64,000 nucleotides of DNA from a virus: IMG/VR virus record IMGVR_UViG_3300050821_010560, positions 1 through 64,000 of that record, one strand, 5' to 3'. The notes below the pieces were generated by a model. The model made no database searches. It saw only the letters and a program-made list of their open reading frames with translations, and was not told the origin of the DNA. The position numbers were made by a program, and so were the translations under genes. Positions 57,616 to 64,000 of the stretch are shown here, piece after piece. Positions within the stretch are counted from its first letter, which is position 1, and each line of letters begins with the position of its first letter.

Positions 57616-57824
57616 GCGATCATGGCCTTTCTGATGGCTCACCCATGACAAATCTTGGCAAATTACTATTGTCATATCAGCTTCAGTTCGAGGTTGACGC
57701 CAAAGTCATTGCTAAAGAGATTGGCATTATCGAATCGTTGCTGACGCGGATCAAACAGGGTCATATGCCGGACGCTAAGAACTTTGCTCGGATCATAGTC
57801 TGGCTCACCCAGGAAGAAAACTGA
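57612..57824 (+). CDS. XRE-like HTH protein
   Basis: 70 residues from TTG 57612 (or 59 from ATG 57645). LGKLLLSYQLQFEVDAKVIAKEIGIIESLLTRIKQGHMP fits a helix-turn-helix in the XRE fold. Early-operon regulator candidate. Confidence 0.55.
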   Translation: MSDHGLSDGSPMTNLGKLLLSYQLQFEVDAKVIAKEIGIIESLLTRIKQGHMPDAKNFARIIVWLTQEEN

Positions 57825-57833
57825 GGAACGTCC

Positions 57834-58103
57834 ATGAAGCTCGATGCAAAATTTTACGGCGTCATTGTCAAGGTCAAGGACAACACCATCGTTCCTGATG
57901 ACGAGTATGTCGTTTTTCTGGCAAAGGATACGGCGTTTTATCAGACACTACCGACCTATCGCGCTCAATGCATCAAGCTCGGCTGCGATGTCGAACAAAT
58001 CGAGGCCATAGATAGAATGATGGCGCGGTTGACCGATTGGCGTCAGGACAACGCAGATCGTCTGAAGGTACCAGATGCCAAAGGCGAAAAGCTGCTCGGC
58101 TGA
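57834..58103 (+). CDS. Conserved phage hypothetical
   Basis: 89 residues. MKLDAKFYGVIVKVKDNTIV, EYVVFLAKDTAFYQTLPTY, CIKLGCDVEQIEAIDRMMAR. The pattern FLAxDxAFxxTLPxY is common in phage proteins of unknown role. GAGGAACG RBS. Confidence 0.65.
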   Translation: MKLDAKFYGVIVKVKDNTIVPDDEYVVFLAKDTAFYQTLPTYRAQCIKLGCDVEQIEAIDRMMARLTDWRQDNADRLKVPDAKGEKLLG

Positions 58104-58131
58104 GTCTGGATCAAACGAACGAGGGAAAGTC

Positions 58132-58326
58132 ATGGCCACTGCCGAGGAGTGGATCATTGCGCGCCAGCACTGTTTGGCGCAATGCCGCGCTGGCCTTTGT
58201 CATAGGTTGCAGACGTGCTGCTCACCTGGCTGGTATGGCACCGCTGGGAAGAGTCTCATCGAAAAATCGAAAATCTGGATCAGACGACGCAACAGGATGA
58301 GGAACCATGGAAGACGAACAAACTAG
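58132..58326 (+). CDS. Small ORF (frame uncertain)
   Basis: 64 residues with good RBS GAGGGAAA; MATAEEWIIARQHCLAQCRA, then a Cys-rich and basic half. In another frame a GTG at 58215 gives a product starting LLTWLVWHRWEESHRK. Either or both may be real; the second half of this frame looks less coding. Confidence 0.45.
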   Translation: MATAEEWIIARQHCLAQCRAGLCHRLQTCCSPGWYGTAGKSLIEKSKIWIRRRNRMRNHGRRTN

Positions 58327-58468
58327 AGCGCGCCGCCAACGCGAGCAACAGGCAATTATCGAAGCAAAGAAGTCTGGTCGAGCGTTTACCTATGTGGATG
58401 ATGACGGGTGTGAGGTAACGGTCACGCCGCAAGGTCATGCATTCTACAACGCGGCCGACTGGTATTGA
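58307..58468 (+). CDS. Small phage protein
   Basis: 53 residues with GATGAGGAACC before ATG 58307. QREQQAIIEAKKSGRAFTYV, then CEVTVTPQGHAFYNAADWY. Helix plus beta hairpin. Function unknown. Confidence 0.55.
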   Translation: MEDEQTRARRQREQQAIIEAKKSGRAFTYVDDDGCEVTVTPQGHAFYNAADWY

Positions 58469-58482
58469 AAGTCTAGAACGAG

Positions 58483-58591
58483 GGAACGATGGCCCGGAGT
58501 GGGTGTACGGGTGACCCGATGCAAGACGCCGCCCCAATAGCTGCCGGGAGCTGGGAAGGCGCCGCTGGTTCGAATCCAGTTCGTTCCGCCA
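58483..58591 (+). tRNA. tRNA-like element with atypical anticodon domain
   Basis: Acceptor stem GGAACGA/TCGTTCC (7 perfect pairs), G73 and encoded CCA. T arm GCTGG-TTCGAAT-CCAGT is canonical. A D arm GCCCG-GAGTGGGTGTA-CGGGT with GG fits type II tRNAs (Ser/Leu-like). I cannot place a normal 5-bp anticodon stem in the ~50 nt between D and T arms; CGCC/GGCG (58527/58559) and AGCT/AGCT pairings compete. Length 109 nt is too long for a normal tRNA. Either a variable-arm tRNA, a disrupted tRNA or a tRNA mimic. Flanked by small early genes. Confidence 0.5.
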
Positions 58592-58610
58592 ATTGAGAAG
58601 GAGCAGAAAG

Positions 58611-58775
58611 ATGGAATGGCTGTTTAAGAAGATGCTACCATATATCGACGCTCAGATCACAATTCGCATTGTCACATTCCATCAAGCTCTTGTGGCGCGT
58701 GGTCAAATTACGGCACCTCCACCCCAGTATGGACTTCAGCAGATGGAGTCAGGCTCATCCAACGACGATAAGTGA
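58611..58775 (+). CDS. Small phage protein
   Basis: 54 residues, AAGGAG RBS before ATG 58611. MEWLFKKMLPYIDAQITIRI, then HQALVARGQITAPPPQYGLQ. Mixed helix; unknown. Confidence 0.5.
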   Translation: MEWLFKKMLPYIDAQITIRIVTFHQALVARGQITAPPPQYGLQQMESGSSNDDK

Positions 58776-58782
58776 GGAACCA

Positions 58783-59022
58783 ATGCGTCGCACGATGCGC
58801 AAACAGTACGTGTGTTCGCTGCGGGCCGATCGCCCGCCCTATCCAAGTCCGTTAGGCTTGCGGCATTGGCGCAAGGTGACTGCCGTGCTCATACCCACGA
58901 TGGTGATCGATTATTTGCAAGAGCAGAGGACGCGGCGGCCAACTCAAAAACGTCAGTTCAAACCATATCCGTTAGGCCAATTGCTTGAGTGGAATTATCC
59001 GCGGACCAAGGTGTCAAGGTAG
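58783..59022 (+). CDS. Small basic protein
   Basis: 79 residues, GTGAGGAACCA before ATG 58783. RRTMRKQYVCSLRADRPPYP, RHWRKVTAVLIPTMVIDYLQEQ, then a basic region. Just ahead of the DNA polymerase gene; could bind nucleic acid. Confidence 0.5.
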   Translation: MRRTMRKQYVCSLRADRPPYPSPLGLRHWRKVTAVLIPTMVIDYLQEQRTRRPTQKRQFKPYPLGQLLEWNYPRTKVSR

Positions 59023-59040
59023 GGAAGGAAGCGGGACACG

Positions 59041-61008
59041 ATGAATATTGTAATATTGGATTTTGAAACATTTTTTAGCTCCGAATACAACTTATCCAAT
59101 ATGACGACCGAGGCGTATTGCCGCGATTCTCGTTTCGAGGCGCATGGATGCGCGATCCGCCTTCGCCAGGGGGCTACGGCGGACGGGTCCGCGCAATTGA
59201 CGCCGCTGGAACAGAGCTGCGCTTCGCAAGCGGTATGGTTCGAGCAGCGGCAGCTGCCCTACGTGTTCACTCAGATCGATTGGAAAAACGCGTTCGTCAT
59301 TGCACACCACATGCAGTTCGATGGTCTGATCCTATCGCACACTTACAATGTTCATCCTAAGATGCTGGGATGCACGCTGTCGATGGCCCGCCTGCTCATC
59401 GGCAACCACCTCTCCGTCAGCCTCGAGTCCGTGCGCAAGCATTTCGGCATGCCGGGCAAATCAACACCCTACAATTTATTTCGCGGCAAGCACTGGCAGG
59501 AGCTTTCCCCCGCGGTGCAGCAGGAGATAGCTGTCGGGGCCTGCGATGAGGTCGAATCGATCTGGAAGATATTCCAACTGCTGATGCGGGATTTCCCCCT
59601 CGAGGAGCTTGAAGTCGTCGACACGACTCTCAAGATGTTTACCGAGCCGGTGCTGCGCGCCGACGTAAATCTTCTGGCACAGGTGTGGGAGGATGAGAAC
59701 AAGCGGAAAGTGCAGGCACTCGCGGATCTCAGTATCGATCCGTCCGAGCTGCAGTCCGCAGCTAAATTCCAGGCGCTCCTCGAGGCCGAAGGCGTGGAGA
59801 TCGTTTATAAGGATGGCAAAAACGGATTGATACCCGCATTTGCCAAGACCGACGAGTTCATGCGCGAATTGCAGGAGGATGACGACCCGCGCGTGCGGGC
59901 GTTGGTCGAGGCTCGGTTGGGAGCCAAGAGCACGCTGCTGCAGACACGGGCGGAAACGCTGGGATACATGTCACAGCGCGGTCCGCTGTGCGTCTATCTG
60001 CGCTATGCCGGCGCGCACACTACCCGCTGGTCGGGTGGTGACTCGACCAACTTCCAGAATTTCAAGCGCGGGTCGAAGCTGCGGTCCGCTATGCAGGCGC
60101 CGGACGGTTACATCCTGGTCAAGCCGGATGAAAGCCAGGTCGAGTGCCGGCTGTTGAATTTCCTTGCCGGGCAGCACGATGTAGTGGAGAATTTCCGCAA
60201 TGGACGAGATCCCTACATCGGCATCGCCAGCCAGTTCTATGGCCGAAGCATTACAAAAAATACGCCGGATGAGCGCGGAACTGGAAAGCAGGCTGAACTT
60301 TCTTGTGGCTACGGATGCGGTCCTCCTCGATTCAAGACAACGGCGTCGCTTGGTATTTACGGTCCTCCAGTTAAGCTATCGATTGAAGATGCAGAGCGAT
60401 TCGTTAAGCTCTATCGCCAAACGCATCAGTCCGTCGTCGCTTACTGGCGAGATGCCGAAATAGTCATCCGCCGCATTCACAACAACGAGGAGTTCGATTG
60501 GGGTCCGATGCACATCCGCCTGCGGCGGATTTACCTGCCCAACGGTGCCCCGATCGTGCTGGACACCCTGGATTGGCACCCGCCTGCGGCGGGTGAGATT
60601 GAGAAGGCGATCGCATCCGGCAAGGATGACTGGAGCGCCGCGCAGCCGTACTGGCGGATAAAGACCCGCAAGGGGTGGGAAAAATTATACGGCGCGAAGC
60701 TTGTCGAGCTGACGACACAGGGGCTCGCCCGTGTCATCATCAGCCAGGCCATGATTCGCGTGGTCCGCCGCGGCTACCGGGTGGTCAATTCCGAGCATGA
60801 CAGCATGTGGATATTGATCCCCAGGGACGGACGGGAGCACGCGCACTTGCAAATTATCATGGAGGAGATGCGGGTGTCGCCGGCATGGCTGCCCGGCATC
60901 CCGCTGGAGGTCGAGTGCAATGATCTGCCGCTACGTCCCGCATCACAGGGTGCTATCTTTCCTCCAGGTGGGCTGGCACATCCTCATCCCGGATCTAGCG
61001 CATCATAA
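59041..61008 (+). CDS. Family A DNA polymerase
   Basis: 655 residues. 3'-5' exonuclease domain starts IVILDFETFFSSEYNLS (Exo I DxE); motif A is ILVKPDESQVECRLLNFLAG (catalytic Asp; Tyr is replaced by Glu); motif B region RGTGKQAELSCGYG (R...K...GYG); motif C VVNSEHDSMWI (HD). Replicates the phage chromosome. Two or three palindrome copies are in frame (59156-59183, 60515-60529, 60579-60593), read as RLRQGATADGS, HIRLRRIY and HPPAAGEIE. Confidence 0.85.
   Translation: MNIVILDFETFFSSEYNLSNMTTEAYCRDSRFEAHGCAIRLRQGATADGSAQLTPLEQSCASQAVWFEQRQLPYVFTQIDWKNAFVIAHHMQFDGLILSHTYNVHPKMLGCTLSMARLLIGNHLSVSLESVRKHFGMPGKSTPYNLFRGKHWQELSPAVQQEIAVGACDEVESIWKIFQLLMRDFPLEELEVVDTTLKMFTEPVLRADVNLLAQVWEDENKRKVQALADLSIDPSELQSAAKFQALLEAEGVEIVYKDGKNGLIPAFAKTDEFMRELQEDDDPRVRALVEARLGAKSTLLQTRAETLGYMSQRGPLCVYLRYAGAHTTRWSGGDSTNFQNFKRGSKLRSAMQAPDGYILVKPDESQVECRLLNFLAGQHDVVENFRNGRDPYIGIASQFYGRSITKNTPDERGTGKQAELSCGYGCGPPRFKTTASLGIYGPPVKLSIEDAERFVKLYRQTHQSVVAYWRDAEIVIRRIHNNEEFDWGPMHIRLRRIYLPNGAPIVLDTLDWHPPAAGEIEKAIASGKDDWSAAQPYWRIKTRKGWEKLYGAKLVELTTQGLARVIISQAMIRVVRRGYRVVNSEHDSMWILIPRDGREHAHLQIIMEEMRVSPAWLPGIPLEVECNDLPLRPASQGAIFPPGGLAHPHPGSSAS
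59156..59183. repeat. Dispersed palindrome copy, long form, in DNA polymerase
   Basis: TCCGCC, TTCGCCAGGGGGCTAC, GGCGGA. In frame, read as RLRQGATADGS. The same peptide RLRQGATAGKS is encoded by the copy in the unrelated gene at 61225. Outer pair T:A. Confidence 0.75.
60515..60529. repeat. Possible palindrome copy, short form, in DNA polymerase
   Basis: TCCGCC, loop TGC, GGCGGA, with A:T outside. Could also be chance within an Arg-rich polymerase strand. Confidence 0.45.
60579..60593. repeat. Dispersed palindrome copy, short form, in DNA polymerase
   Basis: A, CCCGCC, loop TGC, GGCGGG, T. In frame, read as HPPAAGEIE near the polymerase palm. Confidence 0.65.
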
Positions 61009-61072
61009 ATGTTATGCCGTCATGATGGCGTGGCTGTGCGAATGCAAGTGCGTGGAACCATATGACGGATGA
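60920..61072 (+). CDS. Small conserved phage protein
   Basis: 50 residues overlapping the polymerase 3' end. ICRYVPHHRVLSFLQVGWHI then IPDLAHHKCYAVMMAWLCEC; the RY..HH.V..FL..GW...PDL.HH pattern recurs in phages. Cys/His may bind metal. Confidence 0.6.
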   Translation: MICRYVPHHRVLSFLQVGWHILIPDLAHHKCYAVMMAWLCECKCVEPYDG

Positions 61073-61232
61073 CGCCAAGATAGCTGCGATCGGACGAAAT
61101 TTAGCGCAAGCACTTGCGGACTTCTCTTATTCCCGTAAAGATGACGATAAGAAGCGTATAGCGCAATTGCAGACCGAGCTGTGCGCAGCCGTGCGCGCGG
61201 AGAGCGCCCCGCAGGAGCCGACCGATGGATGA
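61062..61232 (+). CDS. Small helical protein
   Basis: 56 residues: KIAAIGRNLAQALADFSYSR, KDDDKKRIAQLQTELCAAVR. Acidic/basic helix. Overlaps both neighbours by 11 and 8 nt. Confidence 0.45.
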   Translation: MTDDAKIAAIGRNLAQALADFSYSRKDDDKKRIAQLQTELCAAVRAESAPQEPTDG

Positions 61233-61602
61233 TACCGCAAGCCCTTTTCAGCCGTTCCCGCTACCGGCCCTACCTATGCCTGCTGCTTCGGCGGGCGAGC
61301 CCGCGGAACCAAAACAGCGGCGTAAGCGGCGCACGCGTGCGGAGATGGAAGCCGCCCGCCTTCGCCAAGGGGCTACGGCGGGCAAGTCCGCCAGGAAGGG
61401 GAAAAAGGGTGGGCGGAAACCTGCGGTGCGTGCACATGACAGACACGCTACTGAGCCGCAGCCACTGGTCGAACGCGCACCTGTTCAGCGAGGAAACCAG
61501 GTTAATTGGGAACTATTCGGAAAGATTGTTAAAGCGCTTCAGGAAGATCCGTACAGCAGCGCTCGTGCTATTGTGGTGGCTCTTGGAAAGCTGTTTCCAT
61601 GA
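61225..61602 (+). CDS. Protein with basic KRRTRAEMEAAR motif; contains two palindrome copies
   Basis: 125 residues. Pro/Ala start, conserved KRRTRAEMEAAR (about residues 34-45), Gly/Lys-rich stretch, then an independent helical end (NQVNWELFGKIVKALQEDPY). Shares the basic motif with the first gene of the window. Palindrome copies are inserted in frame before (61291-61304) and after (61355-61382) the motif, as in that gene. May bind DNA; sits between polymerase and nuclease genes. Confidence 0.55.
   Translation: MDDTASPFQPFPLPALPMPAASAGEPAEPKQRRKRRTRAEMEAARLRQGATAGKSARKGKKGGRKPAVRAHDRHATEPQPLVERAPVQRGNQVNWELFGKIVKALQEDPYSSARAIVVALGKLFP
61291..61304. repeat. Palindrome-related copy
   Basis: GCGGGC-GA-GCCCGC in frame (SAGEPAE), preceded by CTTCG; matches the right half of the family plus its flank. 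Confidence 0.5.
61355..61382. repeat. Dispersed palindrome copy, long form
   Basis: CCCGCC, TTCGCCAAGGGGCTAC, GGCGGG, CAAG. In frame, read as RLRQGATAGKS; nearly identical to the copy in the DNA polymerase gene at 59156. Confidence 0.75.
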
Positions 61603-62306
61603 ACCTCCAGGCTCTGCCCAACATGCCGGTCGAACTGCTTCGGTTGCCGGCGTTTACTTTCACCTGGGGTAACTGCTACCGCAACATCTGCCCTCACCAA
61701 GCGTACCGGCGGTTCATCCTAAAGGATATCCCCTTCGTCGAGACCGATGCGATGAAGGAGGGCACCGCAGTGCACACCGCGCTTGAAAAGCGTGTGGGGC
61801 AGGGCAAGGTGCTGCCGGATGAATACCGGCAGTGGGAATCGTTCGCCGCTTGCTTCGACCAATTGCCGGTCAAGGTCGAGTGCAAGCTCGGCGTGACCGC
61901 GGAAGGCCGCTCGTGCGACTGGTATGACAAGAAGATATTCGTCCGTACCAAGCTCGACATATCGTTCGTGAACGGGGAGACCGGCTATATTCTCGATTGG
62001 AAAATGGGAGCAGTACGGGAAAACCCGTTCGAATTGGAGGTGCAGGCGGTCGCGCTGCATGCGGCCAATCCGCAGCTTCGCAAGATCGTCGGGCAGTATG
62101 CATGGCTGCGGGAAAACCGGCTCGGCCAGATGCACGACCTGTCGCAGACCAACCGGACGTGGGCGACAATTTGCGAGACGGTTCTGGATGCGCAGCACGA
62201 CCTCGACCGGGGAATGTTCGATAAGCGGCCGGGAAAACTTTGCGATTGGTGCGATGTGAAGGATTGTGAAAATTATACGGGGAAAAATGCGAAAGCGCCG
62301 GAGTAA
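61599..62306 (+). CDS. RecB/Cas4-like PD-(D/E)XK nuclease
   Basis: 235 residues. N-terminal Cys (NCYRNICPHQAYRRF), MKEGTAVHTALEKRVGQG (GxxxH helix), TKLDISFVNGETGYILDWKMG (nuclease D...DWK core) and a C-terminal cluster KLCDWCDVKDCENY that completes a four-Cys iron-sulfur site. Cas4-type 5'-3' exonuclease or RecB-like nuclease that processes DNA ends in replication/recombination. Confidence 0.8.
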   Translation: MNLQALPNMPVELLRLPAFTFTWGNCYRNICPHQAYRRFILKDIPFVETDAMKEGTAVHTALEKRVGQGKVLPDEYRQWESFAACFDQLPVKVECKLGVTAEGRSCDWYDKKIFVRTKLDISFVNGETGYILDWKMGAVRENPFELEVQAVALHAANPQLRKIVGQYAWLRENRLGQMHDLSQTNRTWATICETVLDAQHDLDRGMFDKRPGKLCDWCDVKDCENYTGKNAKAPE

Positions 62307-62602
62307 TGAAGACGCCCGAAGGATATGAGAAAGCAGATGTGGACAAATATCTGAACTCACTCAACAACTGCTGCTATTTCTGCCCCTATACAGGTGGTTA
62401 CGGCAGATCAGGAGCACCTGACCGTATTGCTTTGATCGAAGGTACTTTTTGGGGAATCGAGGTTAAGCGAGAAGGCAAGGAATCTACGGTGAAACAGGCC
62501 AGCCGCATGCGGGAAATTCGTGCTGCCGGCGGGATGGCGGTTGCCGGCACGGCAGCGGTTATCATCGCTGCGATCGAGAAGTGGCGAGCAAGTCGTGGCT
62601 GA
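62306..62602 (+). CDS. VRR-NUC domain nuclease
   Basis: 98 residues. YTGGYGRSGAPDRIALIEG, TFWGIEVKREGKESTVKQASRM: the VRR-NUC pattern GxPD...EVKxxxGxxxxxQ, of PD-(D/E)XK type. Small phage Holliday-junction resolvase-like nuclease. Overlaps the helicase start. Confidence 0.8.
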   Translation: MKTPEGYEKADVDKYLNSLNNCCYFCPYTGGYGRSGAPDRIALIEGTFWGIEVKREGKESTVKQASRMREIRAAGGMAVAGTAAVIIAAIEKWRASRG

Positions 62603-64000
62603 GTTTTACCATGACCAGGGGCGGAATCTGCTTATATATCCGACCCGGCAGCCGGATCGCTTCGTCCATTATATTCCCGATGCCAAGCCGATAAATGGGG
62701 CCTACGTCGCCGTTCCGCGCAATCTGCGCAACCTGCAGACCCTTCGCCATTTCGGCATCCCCGTCACTCCGATCATGGACGGCTACGACTGGCCGGCAAG
62801 TCCTGGAATTCGACCGTGGGAAACCCAGAAACTGGCCGCCAACTTCCTGGTTCTGCACCCCCGCTGCTTCAATCTGTCGGACATGGGTGTCGGCAAGACG
62901 CTCTCCGCGCTGTGGGCCGCGGACTGGCTGATGCGGCATCATACACCCGGTACCTGCCGCGCGCTCATCGTTGCGCCTCTCTCCATCCTCCAGTCAGTAT
63001 GGGCAAACGCCATCTTCAGGAATTTTCTCGGGAGACGGTCCTATGACATCCTCTACGGTGACGCCGAGAAGCGGCTAAAGATCCTATCCAATAGCAAGGC
63101 GGACTTCCTCATTTGCAATTTTGATGGGGTCGGTGTCGGGGCGCACAGTCGCAAGAAGCTTACCCTTGATGGATTCTCGCGAGCGCTGGCGGACACTCGG
63201 ATTAGCGTGGTCATCGTTGACGAAGCATCCGGGTACCGTGACGCCACCACCAAGCGGCACCGGATCGCCAGGGAAGTGATTGGCGGCCGGGATTATCTGT
63301 GGCTTCTCACCGGCACCCCGACGCCAAACGCGCCGACCGATGCCTACGGCCTTGCCAAGATGGTGAACAATGCCGGAGGCAAGAGTTTTCGCACTTTCCA
63401 GCAGGAGACCATGGTAAAATGGTCCAATTTCGTCTGGAAGCCGCGCAAGGACGGCTATGAGCGCGCTCAAGCCCTGCTCACGCCTGCGATCCGCATCGAT
63501 ATCAAGGAGGTATGGGACGGTCCCGCAGTAACCGTGCAGCAGCGGGAGATCCCGCTCACGCCGGAGCAGAAGAAGCTCATGGCGGATCTCAAGCGCGATC
63601 TGCAACTGACGATAAAATCTGGTCAACCTATCACTGCTGCCAATGAGGCGGCAGCCCGGCAGAAATTCCTGCAGATCAGTCTTGGTGCCGTGTACGATCA
63701 GGACCACAAGGCGCACGCGGTCGACGCCATGCCGCGGCTGAAGGAAGCCGAGAGCGTCATCGAATCCACAGACCGTCCGATCGTCTGCTTTGTCCCGTTG
63801 ACAAGCGTGGTGAACCTGCTGCATGTTCACCTTTCGAAACGGTGGGAGTGCGCGATTCTTAACGGCGAGGTAGCGCCTAAAGATCGTGTAGAGGTCATAA
63901 AACGGTTTGCACAAGGGGGTTTGAAGGTGCTCATCGCCGATCCGCAGACTACCGCGCACGGGATCAACGAGTTCGTCGTGGCGGACACGGTTTTATGGCT
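62595..64000 (+). CDS. SNF2/DEAD-like helicase (3'-partial at window edge)
   Basis: 468+ residues from GTG 62595 (TGA of the previous gene overlaps). Motif I LSDMGVGKTLSALWAADWLM, Ia ALIVAPLSILQSVW, II VVIVDEASGYRD (DEAS), III WLLTGTPTPNAPTDAYG, later VCFVPLTSVVNLLHVHL and NGEVAPKDRVEVIKRFAQGG of the second RecA domain. Motif VI and the stop lie beyond 64000. DNA translocase/helicase of the phage replication group. Confidence 0.85.
   Translation, partial: MAEFYHDQGRNLLIYPTRQPDRFVHYIPDAKPINGAYVAVPRNLRNLQTLRHFGIPVTPIMDGYDWPASPGIRPWETQKLAANFLVLHPRCFNLSDMGVGKTLSALWAADWLMRHHTPGTCRALIVAPLSILQSVWANAIFRNFLGRRSYDILYGDAEKRLKILSNSKADFLICNFDGVGVGAHSRKKLTLDGFSRALADTRISVVIVDEASGYRDATTKRHRIAREVIGGRDYLWLLTGTPTPNAPTDAYGLAKMVNNAGGKSFRTFQQETMVKWSNFVWKPRKDGYERAQALLTPAIRIDIKEVWDGPAVTVQQREIPLTPEQKKLMADLKRDLQLTIKSGQPITAANEAAARQKFLQISLGAVYDQDHKAHAVDAMPRLKEAESVIESTDRPIVCFVPLTSVVNLLHVHLSKRWECAILNGEVAPKDRVEVIKRFAQGGLKVLIADPQTTAHGINEFVVADTVLW

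Noticed and set aside
63084-63959. Long antisense open frame (291 codons) on the minus strand
   Set aside because: It mirrors the helicase gene, whose frame carries clear helicase motifs; the antisense product has no recognisable motif.

Overview
The window looks like most of the genome of a tailed double-stranded DNA phage, probably with a short (podovirus-type) tail. It has a large terminase, portal, scaffold, HK97-type capsid, paired tail-tube/adaptor proteins, a nozzle-like protein and three large Ala/Gly- or coiled-coil-rich putative internal virion proteins. I see no tape measure and no contractile sheath. The host is probably an alphaproteobacterium of the Hyphomicrobiales. This is inferred from a phage-borne outer-membrane beta-barrel whose mature N-terminus (AADMAIPTKAP) resembles rhizobial/bradyrhizobial porin-like proteins. 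The DNA is GC-rich and genes overlap heavily by ATGA/GTGA.

Layout: 0-0.65 kb holds the end of a rightward module. 0.62-15 kb (leftward) is a lysis and exported-protein region in which about ten genes in a row start with Sec signal peptides: beta-helix tail-spike-like proteins, a GH16-like lectin/hydrolase, repeat-rich fibre-like proteins, the outer-membrane barrel, an endolysin and holin-like proteins. 15-36.4 kb (leftward) is virion morphogenesis: internal virion proteins, two GNAT proteins, tail proteins, capsid, scaffold, portal and terminase. It is interrupted by a rightward HNH endonuclease and a rightward excisionase-like regulator. 36.4-38 kb holds small DUF3310, KTSC and cysteine-cluster proteins. 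38-45.4 kb is a sugar/glycan module (FkbM methyltransferase, TPR glycosyltransferase-like protein, epimerase, two glycosyltransferases) with an embedded serine recombinase and an XRE regulator. 45.4-47.4 kb is a host-takeover cluster with a Tad2-like protein directly beside an Acb2/Tad1-like protein, and a J-domain protein. 47.5-52.4 kb has an HNH endonuclease, a regulator and small leftward genes. 52.4-55 kb has an inverted iteron region and a prim-pol/VapE replication protein. 55.2-64 kb (rightward) holds regulators, many tiny genes (several zinc ribbons), a tRNA-like element, a family A DNA polymerase, a RecB/Cas4-like nuclease, a VRR-NUC nuclease and a SNF2-type helicase cut by the window edge.

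The rightward module leaves at the right edge and another rightward module enters at the left edge, converging on the late genes near 640. If the molecule is circular or circularly permuted, it is somewhat larger than 64 kb.

Four features stand out. First, the signal-peptide cassette of fibre-like proteins is unusual because phage fibres are normally assembled in the cytoplasm. Second, a dispersed GC-rich palindrome occurs about 18 times, between genes and in frame inside unrelated genes, with base changes on one arm matched on the other. Third, there is a pair of probable signalling-nucleotide sponges against Thoeris/CBASS immunity. Fourth, four isolated rightward regulator genes each have a sigma70-like promoter ending 7-10 nt before the ATG, which implies leaderless mRNAs.
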